NCBI GenBank assembly: GCA_002698365.1
Contig: NZWM01000047.1
Coordinates: forward strand, 2,390 to 36,801
Length of the DNA stretch: 34,412 nucleotides
Direction: 5' to 3'
From: Flavobacteriales bacterium
GTDB lineage: Bacteria; Bacteroidota; Bacteroidia; Flavobacteriales; TMED113
Part shown: positions 1 to 7,914 of the stretch, one piece after another
Numbering within the stretch: position 1 is the stretch's first letter
Layout of the letters: every line of letters starts with the position of its first letter
The notes under the pieces: generated by a model
The model's input: the letters and a program-made list of their open reading frames with translations, nothing else
The model's database searches: none
Told to the model about the DNA's origin: nothing
Position numbers and translations under genes: made by a program

Positions 1-1379
1 TGGTTATTCTAAATGATAATTGTATGTCTATTGATCCAAATGTAGGGGCCTTAAAAGAATACTTATTAAAAATAAGTACTTCGAAAACATATAATAAGAT
101 GCGAAATGAAATTTGGGATTTATTAAGTAGTCTCAGCAAAATAGGAGATAGTGCAAAATCGATTGTACAAAAAGTAGAGCAAGCGTTAAAGGTTGCATTA
201 TTAAAAAATAGTAATTACTTTGAATCTTTAAATTTCCGATATTTTGGACCTATAGATGGGCACAATGTTTCTTTATTAGAAGAAACTCTACGAGATTTAA
301 AAGACATTCCCGGACCAAAAATTTTACATTGCTTAACAACAAAGGGGAAGGGTTATGATTTAGCTGAAAAAAACCAAACTAAATGGCATGCTCCAGGACT
401 ATTTGACAAAGAATCTGGTAAAATAAATATTATCCAAACTAAAGAATCACCTTTTACTAAATATCAAGATGTATTTGGTAAATCTATTGTAGAATTAGCT
501 GAAAAAAATGAAAAAATTATTGGGATTACCCCAGCAATGCCATCAGGGTCATCATTAAAATATATGATGAAAGAAATACCAAATAGAGCTTTTGATGTCG
601 GAATCGCAGAACAACATGCTGTGACTTTTTCTGCTGGATTAGCCACACAAGGATTTGTTCCTTTTTGTAATATTTATTCTACTTTTTTACAACGAGGATA
701 TGATCAGTTAATTCATGATGTTGCATTACAAAAACTACATGTTGTTTTTTGTTTAGACCGAGCTGGACTCGTGGGAGAAGACGGGGCAACACACCAAGGA
801 GTTTTTGATTTGGCATATTTAAGATGTATTCCAAACCTTATTATTGCAGCACCATTAAATGAAATAGAATTAAGAAACCTAATGTATACAGCTCAACTGC
901 CGAATGGCCAACCTTTTGCTATAAGATACCCCAGAGGGAAAGGGGTCTTGACAAATTGGCAAGTACCATTTCAAAAAATCCATATTGGTCAAGGAAACAC
1001 AATCTGTGAAGGCAATGAAATTGCAATTATTTCTATTGGACACATTGGCAATATGATTATTGAAATCACTACAGAATTTCAATCTAATAATATAGAAATT
1101 GGTCATTACGATATTCGATTCCTAAAGCCATTAGATGAAAAATTATTACATCATGTCTTTAAAAGATATAAAACAATCTTAACTATTGAGGATGGTTGTC
1201 TATCTGGTGGAATGGGTGCGGCAATATTAGAATTCAAAAATGAATATAATTATAACCAACAAATCATACGATTTGGTGTCCCAGATAAATTTATTGAACA
1301 TGGATCACAAAAAGAACAAAGAGAAGAATGTGGATATGATAAGCAAAGTGTTATAAATAAATTAAAAGAATTATTATAA
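1..1379 (+). CDS. dxs: 1-deoxy-D-xylulose-5-phosphate synthase, 5' truncated by window start
   Basis: Frame is open upstream of the ORF-track Met ([17 protein letters not shown]); DXS motifs [51 protein letters not shown]. Confidence 0.96.
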   Translation, partial: VILNDNCMSIDPNVGALKEYLLKISTSKTYNKMRNEIWDLLSSLSKIGDSAKSIVQKVEQALKVALLKNSNYFESLNFRYFGPIDGHNVSLLEETLRDLKDIPGPKILHCLTTKGKGYDLAEKNQTKWHAPGLFDKESGKINIIQTKESPFTKYQDVFGKSIVELAEKNEKIIGITPAMPSGSSLKYMMKEIPNRAFDVGIAEQHAVTFSAGLATQGFVPFCNIYSTFLQRGYDQLIHDVALQKLHVVFCLDRAGLVGEDGATHQGVFDLAYLRCIPNLIIAAPLNEIELRNLMYTAQLPNGQPFAIRYPRGKGVLTNWQVPFQKIHIGQGNTICEGNEIAIISIGHIGNMIIEITTEFQSNNIEIGHYDIRFLKPLDEKLLHHVFKRYKTILTIEDGCLSGGMGAAILEFKNEYNYNQQIIRFGVPDKFIEHGSQKEQREECGYDKQSVINKLKELL

Positions 1380-2708
1380 TTTATTTTCTTCCATAAATTT
1401 TGTTGTGTAATTACCCTCAATAAAATCTTTATGATTCATTAATTTTTTATGAAAAGGAATGGTTGTTTTTACACCTTCAAGGATAAATTCACTCAGTGCT
1501 CGCTTCATTTTTGAAATAGCTTCTTCTCTAGTTTGAGCTACAGTAATTAACTTCGCAATCATAGAATCATAATAGGGTGGAATAACATAACCAGTATATA
1601 CATGAGTGTCTATTCGAATACCATGACCACCTGGTTTATATACGTTAGTTATTAAACCTGGACATGGCATAAAATTATTTTCAGAATCTTCCGCATTAAT
1701 TCTACATTCAATAGCATGTAAGACAGGTGTGTAATTTTTGCCTGATATTTTAATACCAGCGGCAACCTTTATTTGTTCACAGATTAAGTCATAATTAATA
1801 ACCTCTTCAGTGACTGGATGCTCAACTTGTATTCTTGTGTTCATTTCCATGAAGTAAAAGTTGCGATTTTTATCTACTAAAAACTCTACTGTTCCAACGC
1901 CTTCATATTGAATACTTTTAACTGCTTTAATAGCAGCATCCCCCATCTTTTTTCTCAATCCATCAGTCATAAATGGAGAAGGAGATTCTTCTACTAATTT
2001 CTGGTGTCTTCTTTGAATAGAGCAATCTCTTTCAGATAAATGACATGCATTGCCATATTGATCACCAACAACTTGTATTTCAATATGACGTGGTTCTTCT
2101 ATTAATTTTTCTATATACATGTCATCATTCCCAAAACCAGCAAGTGCTTCTTTTTTAGCACTATCCCAAGATTTTTTTAAATCATTCTTATTCCAAACTG
2201 CACGCATGCCTTTACCACCACCTCCTGCTGATGCTTTTAACATTACAGGGTAACCCATTTCATTAGAAAGTGTTTCAGCTTCTGAAAAATCTTCTATTAC
2301 CCCCTCGGATCCTGGGATTACCGGTACACCTGCTTTTTTCATAGTTTCTTTAGCAACTGCTTTATCACCCATCTTATTAATCATGTTCTCAGATGCTCCA
2401 ATAAATTTAATTTCATGTTCTTCGCAAATTTTTGAAAACTGAGCATTTTCTGCAAGAAAACCATATCCAGGATGTATGGCATCCGCATTAGTAATTTCAG
2501 CAGCAGATATAATCTTAGGAATACTTAAATATGATTCCGAACTTTGCGGAGGACCTATGCAAACTGCTTCATCAGCAAACTTAACATGTAAACTATCTGC
2601 ATCGGCCGTAGAATATACAGCAACTGTTTTAATATTCATTTCTTTACACGTATTAATTATACGTAATGCTATTTCACCTCTATTTGCAATTAATATTTTA
2701 TTAAACAT
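1374..2708 (-). CDS. accC: acetyl-CoA carboxylase, biotin carboxylase subunit
   Basis: [42 protein letters not shown]. Converges with dxs with a 6-nt overlap. Confidence 0.97.
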   Translation of the reverse strand: MFNKILIANRGEIALRIINTCKEMNIKTVAVYSTADADSLHVKFADEAVCIGPPQSSESYLSIPKIISAAEITNADAIHPGYGFLAENAQFSKICEEHEIKFIGASENMINKMGDKAVAKETMKKAGVPVIPGSEGVIEDFSEAETLSNEMGYPVMLKASAGGGGKGMRAVWNKNDLKKSWDSAKKEALAGFGNDDMYIEKLIEEPRHIEIQVVGDQYGNACHLSERDCSIQRRHQKLVEESPSPFMTDGLRKKMGDAAIKAVKSIQYEGVGTVEFLVDKNRNFYFMEMNTRIQVEHPVTEEVINYDLICEQIKVAAGIKISGKNYTPVLHAIECRINAEDSENNFMPCPGLITNVYKPGGHGIRIDTHVYTGYVIPPYYDSMIAKLITVAQTREEAISKMKRALSEFILEGVKTTIPFHKKLMNHKDFIEGNYTTKFMEENKL

Positions 2709-2719
2709 CTGATTATATC

Positions 2720-3226
2720 TTAATTAGGATCGACTAAAAATAATGGCTGATCATATTCAACTGGAGACATATCATCTACCAACACTTTCACAATAGTTCC
2801 AGATATTTCTGACTCAATTTCATTAAACAATTTCATTGCTTCCACAATACCCACTACTTCACCAACACTTATAGAATCACCCACATTAATAAATGGATCT
2901 TTATCTGGGCTTGGCCTTCTATAAAATGTCCCAATAATAGGAGATTTAATAGTAATATGATTTGTGCTTGCAAGACTATCTGGAGTGTTTACTTCAGCTG
3001 ATGGTGGTGAAGCCACTGGTGGTGGTGAAGCCACTGGTGGTGGTGAAGCCACTGGTGGTGGTGAAGCCACTGGATTAATAGGTGTCACAGCAGTTACATC
3101 TGTGGTTATTTTTCCTTTAGGTGGAGATTTAATACAAATTTTTACATCTCCCATTTCTAAATCGACTTCTGTTGCCCCTGATTTAGCAACAAATTTTATA
3201 AGTTCTTGAATTTGCTTAAGATTCAT
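2720..3226 (-). CDS. accB: acetyl-CoA carboxylase biotin carboxyl carrier protein
   Basis: C-terminal biotinyl domain with [13 protein letters not shown]; Pro/Ala-rich linker made of tandem VASPPP repeats. Confidence 0.96.
   Translation of the reverse strand: MNLKQIQELIKFVAKSGATEVDLEMGDVKICIKSPPKGKITTDVTAVTPINPVASPPPVASPPPVASPPPVASPPSAEVNTPDSLASTNHITIKSPIIGTFYRRPSPDKDPFINVGDSISVGEVVGIVEAMKLFNEIESEISGTIVKVLVDDMSPVEYDQPLFLVDPN
3000..3073 (-). repeat. 18-bp tandem repeat (about 4 copies) in the accB linker, encoding VASPPP
   Basis: Direct repetition of ggtggtggtgaagccact on the + strand. Confidence 0.95.
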
Positions 3227-3267
3227 ATATAATAGTATTTTCTACAAACATAAATCAAAAAATCTCA

Positions 3268-3332
3268 TTTTTTGAGAAAAATGGATGTTTTTTGAGAAAA
3301 ATGGATGTTTTTTTGAGAAAAAATGGATATTT
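3268..3332. repeat. Tandem repeat, about 3 copies of 20-21 bp (tttgagaaaaatggatgttt)
   Basis: Read directly: tttgagaaaaatggatgttt at 3271-3290 and 3291-3310, then a diverged copy. Confidence 0.95.
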
Positions 3333-3354
3333 TAAGCACAAAATAAATGCAAAT

Positions 3355-3450
3355 AAAAATAGCTGTTTTTGATGAAAAATAGCTGTTTTTGATGAAAAAT
3401 AGCTGTTTTTGATGAAAAATAGCTGTTTTTGATGAAAAATAGCTGTTTTT
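3355..3450. repeat. Tandem repeat, about 4.8 copies of 20 bp (agctgtttttgatgaaaaat)
   Basis: Identical units at 3361, 3381, 3401 and 3421, plus partial ends. Confidence 0.98.
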
Positions 3451-3456
3451 AAAAAA

Positions 3457-4443
3457 TTAATAAGCCCACTTCAAATATATTGCACCCCATGTAAAACCAC
3501 CTCCAAAAGCTGCTAAAATCAAATTATCATTTTTCTTCAGCCTAGACTCCCAATCAGCCAAACATAATGGTATTGTTGCAGCTGTAGTATTCCCATATTT
3601 ATTTATGTTAACCATAACCTTCTCTGATCCCACCCCCATCCTTCTAGCGGTCGCATCAATTATTCTAAGATTAGCTTGGTGGGGCACAAGCCAAGAAATA
3701 TCATCACCGGTTAGATTATTTTGCTCCATAATTTGTGCTGAAACATCTGCCATTTTAGTAACAGCAAATTTAAAGACCGTTTTGCCATCTTGATAAATAT
3801 AGTGCTGCTTCCTGTTGACAGTGTCTGTAGTTGCAGGATTTAAAGAGCCACCAGCTATCATTTTTAAATACTCTGCACCAGAACCATCAACACGCAAAAT
3901 AGCATCCATAATTCCTAATTTGTCTTGTTCTGGCTCTAATAAAACAGCCCCAGCACCATCTCCAAAAATCACACATGTCTTTCTATCTGCATAATCTACA
4001 ATTGAAGACATTTTGTCAGCACCCACAACAACAACTTTTTTATAAATACCTGATGATATATATTTTGAACCACAATCTAAGGCAAATAAAAAAGCTGAAC
4101 ATGCTGCTGATAAATCAAACCCAAAAGCATTTGAAGCACCAACCTTATCAGCAATTAAACAAGCTGTAGAAGGAAAAAGCATGTCAGGTGTAACAGTAGC
4201 GCAAATAATCAAGTCAATTTCAGCTGCTGATATATTTGTTTTTTCTAATAACAGCTTAACCGCATTAGCGCCCATGTCAGAAGTCGCCTTGGTCGGATCT
4301 TTTAAAATTCGTCTTTCTTTAATACCTGTCCTAGTGGTAATCCATTCATCTGAAGTATCTACCATGTTTGCTAATTCTACATTAGTTAAAACATCGTCCG
4401 GCAACCACCCAGCAACTGCAGATATTTTTGTGTTTATTTTCAA
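3457..4443 (-). CDS. fabH: beta-ketoacyl-ACP synthase III
   Basis: TSDEWITTRTGIKERR; FDLSAACSAFLFAL; LVPHQANLRIIDA; NKYGNTTAATIPL. Confidence 0.96.
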   Translation of the reverse strand: MKINTKISAVAGWLPDDVLTNVELANMVDTSDEWITTRTGIKERRILKDPTKATSDMGANAVKLLLEKTNISAAEIDLIICATVTPDMLFPSTACLIADKVGASNAFGFDLSAACSAFLFALDCGSKYISSGIYKKVVVVGADKMSSIVDYADRKTCVIFGDGAGAVLLEPEQDKLGIMDAILRVDGSGAEYLKMIAGGSLNPATTDTVNRKQHYIYQDGKTVFKFAVTKMADVSAQIMEQNNLTGDDISWLVPHQANLRIIDATARRMGVGSEKVMVNINKYGNTTAATIPLCLADWESRLKKNDNLILAAFGGGFTWGAIYLKWAY

Positions 4444-4535
4444 TTACTATATAACTAAAATTAACAATAATGATTTCAAATTAAATATATCTTAAAATAC
4501 AGTAATAAAAAAATTAAATTGAAAAAGTATATTAT

Positions 4536-4712
4536 TTATTCTGAAACAAGTTTGCCCTTATAATACAATTTCCCCTCATGGGTATATGCTCTGTGAAAGA
4601 TGTGGGAAACACCTGTAGTAGGACATATTGCCACCACTGGAGAGTCTGCTTTATAATGAGTTCTCCTCTTATTTCTTCTGGTTTTAGATATTTTTCTCTT
4701 TGGATGAGCCAT
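4536..4712 (-). CDS. rpmF: 50S ribosomal protein L32
   Basis: Not in the ORF track (58 aa). Translated by eye: [58 protein letters not shown]. Confidence 0.96.
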   Translation of the reverse strand: MAHPKRKISKTRRNKRRTHYKADSPVVAICPTTGVSHIFHRAYTHEGKLYYKGKLVSE

Positions 4713-4736
4713 TACAATACTTTTATTTTAGGTTTG

Positions 4737-4744
4737 CAAATATA
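4737..4744 (-). promoter_or_regulatory. Candidate Bacteroidota -7 box (TATATTTG) upstream of rpmF
   Basis: CAAATATA on + strand, 25 bp upstream of the rpmF start; matches TAnnTTTG. Confidence 0.4.
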
Positions 4745-4766
4745 TATAAAAAACTAAACAACTATA

Positions 4767-5804
4767 TTATTTGTTGGCTGTTTTTCGAATATTTGTAAGA
4801 TATAGTAATCTATTTTTATAGATTTCTAAAGATAAAAATATAGCAGACAATAAAGAATTTATTTTTGCCGCCTCTTTACCTGCTATATCATAACCAACAC
4901 CATGATCTGGTGAAACCCTAATAATTGGCAATCCTGCAGTATAATTAACTCCGTTTCCAAATGACATAGATTTGAATGGAATTAATGCCTGATCATGATA
5001 CATCGCTAAAATAGCATCGAAATTTTTATAATTACCTGAACCAAAAAAGCCATCAGCAGAATATGGGCCGTAAATTAAATTTCCGGCATTAAAAAAATTA
5101 TCAACAACTGGTGCAATAATCTTACGGTCCTCATCACCTATCAACCCATTATCTCCACCATGAGGATTAAGACTTAAAACAGCTATTTTAGGTTTTGATA
5201 TTAAGAAGTCTATTTTCAATGTTTTAATTAAAATTATTATTTTTTCTTCTAACAAAGAGCTACTAATACTATCCGACACTTTAGAAATAGGGATATGATT
5301 AGTGGCCGTAGCTATTTTTAGATTGTCATTACACAATAGCATTAAATTAGGCGTGTTGCTATATGCTTTGGAAAAATGCTCTGTGTGGCCAATAAAATTT
5401 TTATCTATCAATGAAATATTCTGCTTATTAACTGGTAAAGTTACAATCACATCAATACTATTTTTTTTTAAATCACTTATTGCTAAGTCAATCGATGTTA
5501 TGGCAATTTTCCCCGCCAACAGAGTGTTTTCTCCAGGCTTAACGGTTATGTCGCTTTCATTGATGTTAATTATATTTAATTGTTTTGGAGACGCATTTTT
5601 TGGGTTTCTAATCACATGGTAATTACAGTCTTGCCACTTATATAATTTCTTATAATAATTAACAGCAGATATTGGAGCATAAAGAATGGGAGTACAAAAA
5701 TCAAAAAGAGTATTATTAGAAAATGCTTTTATTAATACCTCTAAACCAACACCATTAATATCTCCGCACGATATTCCTAAAATAATTTTCTTTTTGTCAG
5801 TCAT
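4767..5804 (-). CDS. pdxA: 4-hydroxythreonine-4-phosphate dehydrogenase
   Basis: ILGISCGDINGVGLEV; FIGHTEHF; AMYHDQALIPFKS; RVSPDHGVGYDIAGK. Confidence 0.96.
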   Translation of the reverse strand: MTDKKKIILGISCGDINGVGLEVLIKAFSNNTLFDFCTPILYAPISAVNYYKKLYKWQDCNYHVIRNPKNASPKQLNIININESDITVKPGENTLLAGKIAITSIDLAISDLKKNSIDVIVTLPVNKQNISLIDKNFIGHTEHFSKAYSNTPNLMLLCNDNLKIATATNHIPISKVSDSISSSLLEEKIIILIKTLKIDFLISKPKIAVLSLNPHGGDNGLIGDEDRKIIAPVVDNFFNAGNLIYGPYSADGFFGSGNYKNFDAILAMYHDQALIPFKSMSFGNGVNYTAGLPIIRVSPDHGVGYDIAGKEAAKINSLLSAIFLSLEIYKNRLLYLTNIRKTANK

Positions 5805-5817
5805 AATCTAAAATTAT

Positions 5818-7182
5818 TTAATCATCCGATTCTCTATATTTATTCTCGAAAAAAGCCAATAACAACCGAACCCCCACACCTGTTCCTCCTCTTTTTTGGT
5901 ATATGTAGTCTTGCTTTAAAAATGCTGATCCTGCTATATCTAAATGCATCCAAGGGTAGGCGACAAAATGCTCAAGAAATTTTCCTGCAGTAATATGCCC
6001 CGCTTCTGCCCCACCTAAATTTTTAATGTCTGCAACAGAAGAATTTAAATCGTCTTTATAATCATCCCAAAAAGGCTGTACAGCAACTCTTTCACCTACA
6101 AGATTACCAGAAATTAATAATTTCTTCATGCTATTACTAAAATCAGTAAATACTTCATTATTATAATTTTCCATAGCCACAACGCCATATTTACCAATTG
6201 CTCTAGATGCAGCACCAGTTAAAGTGGCTAAATCTATTACTAATTCTGGCTTATAGCGCTTAGCATAATGAAGTGCATCAGCTAAAATCAACCTGCCTTC
6301 TGCATCCGTATTTAAAACTTCTACTGTGGCACCACTCATCATCGTAATTACATCACCCGGAACATATGCTTCACCACCTGGTCTGTTTTCAACTGCAGGA
6401 ATTAGCCCAACAACATAGCAATTTACTTTAGCGCGAGCCAGAGCATATATTGTTCCTATAACAGCAGCAGCCCCCCCCATATCACATTTCATCATATCCA
6501 TAGAGTTTGGTGTTGGCTTTAAACTCAATCCTCCAGTATCATACATAACCCCTTTGCCAACTAAAACTGTTGGAACTTTCTTTTTGGATGTTTTTGATTT
6601 ATATGTTAATATATTAAAAGTTGGTTTCGCAATCGATCCTTTGTTAACACTGAGAACACCACCCATTTTTAATTTATGTATGGTCGTCTCTTCCAACACC
6701 TCTAGCTTAAAACCAGCTTCTTTTGATAATTTTTTAATTGATTTTGAAAGTTGTTCAGCATTTAGGTGAGAAAGTGGCTCATTAACCAAATCACGTGCAA
6801 CACAAACACCCCTAACAACTGACTCTGTAATATTATCTAGTTTAGTTTTTATTGAAAACCCATTTTTTTTGAAAGTTGTTTTATGTCTATTAAAGTCATA
6901 ATTTGACAAATAAAATCCCTCTAAAAACCTTGATTTAAAAATTGAAGATTGCTTTTTATTCTCAAAGTTTACATTTACAGCAACAGTTTTTATTCTATCC
7001 CTCTTGCTATAGCCTTTGTTTAGGTTAACTAGAAAAGTGTGGATCTTGGATCCTTCTGCACAAATATGATCTCCATTTCTACACCACTTTACAGGCATAT
7101 GACATTCTAATGTATATTTATCCTGCAAATTCCAATTTGATTTTTCATCATCAGATTTAAATAATAAGATTTTAAAGTTCAT
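5818..7182 (-). CDS. pepA: M17 leucyl aminopeptidase
   Basis: VGKGVMYDTGGLSLKP; NTDAEGRLILADAL; metal-binding and active-site motifs of M17. Confidence 0.94.
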   Translation of the reverse strand: MNFKILLFKSDDEKSNWNLQDKYTLECHMPVKWCRNGDHICAEGSKIHTFLVNLNKGYSKRDRIKTVAVNVNFENKKQSSIFKSRFLEGFYLSNYDFNRHKTTFKKNGFSIKTKLDNITESVVRGVCVARDLVNEPLSHLNAEQLSKSIKKLSKEAGFKLEVLEETTIHKLKMGGVLSVNKGSIAKPTFNILTYKSKTSKKKVPTVLVGKGVMYDTGGLSLKPTPNSMDMMKCDMGGAAAVIGTIYALARAKVNCYVVGLIPAVENRPGGEAYVPGDVITMMSGATVEVLNTDAEGRLILADALHYAKRYKPELVIDLATLTGAASRAIGKYGVVAMENYNNEVFTDFSNSMKKLLISGNLVGERVAVQPFWDDYKDDLNSSVADIKNLGGAEAGHITAGKFLEHFVAYPWMHLDIAGSAFLKQDYIYQKRGGTGVGVRLLLAFFENKYRESDD

Positions 7183-7201
7183 ATAATATTATTTTTTAAT
7201 T

Positions 7202-7209
7202 TACTTTTG
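7202..7209 (+). promoter_or_regulatory. Candidate -7 box TACTTTTG upstream of ribE
   Basis: Matches TAnnTTTG; 38 bp before the ribE ATG in a divergent intergenic region. Confidence 0.4.
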
Positions 7210-7247
7210 TATCTAAAATAGACAATAATATCCTCAATAAGAAAAAA

Positions 7248-7838
7248 ATGTTTACTGGAATTATCGAAGAACTTGGAGTAGTAAAAAACATCAAAAAAGA
7301 TAACAACAATCTACTGCTTGATATAAGTGTTTCTTTTATCTCTGAACTAAAGATTAATCAAAGTATATCTCACAATGGGATTTGCTTGACTGTTACAGAT
7401 GTAGAAAAAGATTACTACAGAGTTTGTGTGATAAATGAAACAATAGAAAAAACTAATATTCAATCAGTAGTTGAAGGAGATTTAATTAATTTAGAAAGAT
7501 GCCTTGTTGTTGGAGGTCGAATTGATGGACATATTGTGCAGGGTCACGTTGACGGAGTGACTGAATGTGTAAATATTTCCGAAACAGGAGGTAGCTGGCA
7601 TTTTACTTTTAAATGTCCACAAGACTATACTAAATATCTATCTAACAAAGGGTCTATTTGTATAAATGGTGTGAGTTTAACAATTGCAAATATTCATGAA
7701 ACTCAAGATGAATTTTCTGTTGCAATCATTCCATATACATTTGAACATACTAATTTTAAAACAATGAAAAAAGGTGATTTTGCTAATATTGAATTTGATG
7801 TTTTAGCAAAACAAATTGAAAAATTAATAAAAAAATAA
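7248..7838 (+). CDS. ribE: riboflavin synthase alpha subunit
   Basis: MFTGIIEELG start; GHIVQGHVDG; NGVSLTIANI; two lumazine-binding repeats. Confidence 0.96.
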   Translation: MFTGIIEELGVVKNIKKDNNNLLLDISVSFISELKINQSISHNGICLTVTDVEKDYYRVCVINETIEKTNIQSVVEGDLINLERCLVVGGRIDGHIVQGHVDGVTECVNISETGGSWHFTFKCPQDYTKYLSNKGSICINGVSLTIANIHETQDEFSVAIIPYTFEHTNFKTMKKGDFANIEFDVLAKQIEKLIKK

Positions 7839-7914
7839 CTTTATGAGAACTGATTGCAATTGGTGTGGAAATCAAAATGATGCAATCCGTCTCAGGAGAA
7901 AGATAAAATGCTAC

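Noticed and set aside
3268-3450. Possible CRISPR array
   Set aside because: 20-bp units are contiguous with no spacers, and there are no cas genes; this is a tandem repeat.
4181-4495. 104-aa plus-strand ORF antisense to fabH
   Set aside because: Fully antisense to a clear fabH; no recognisable domain.
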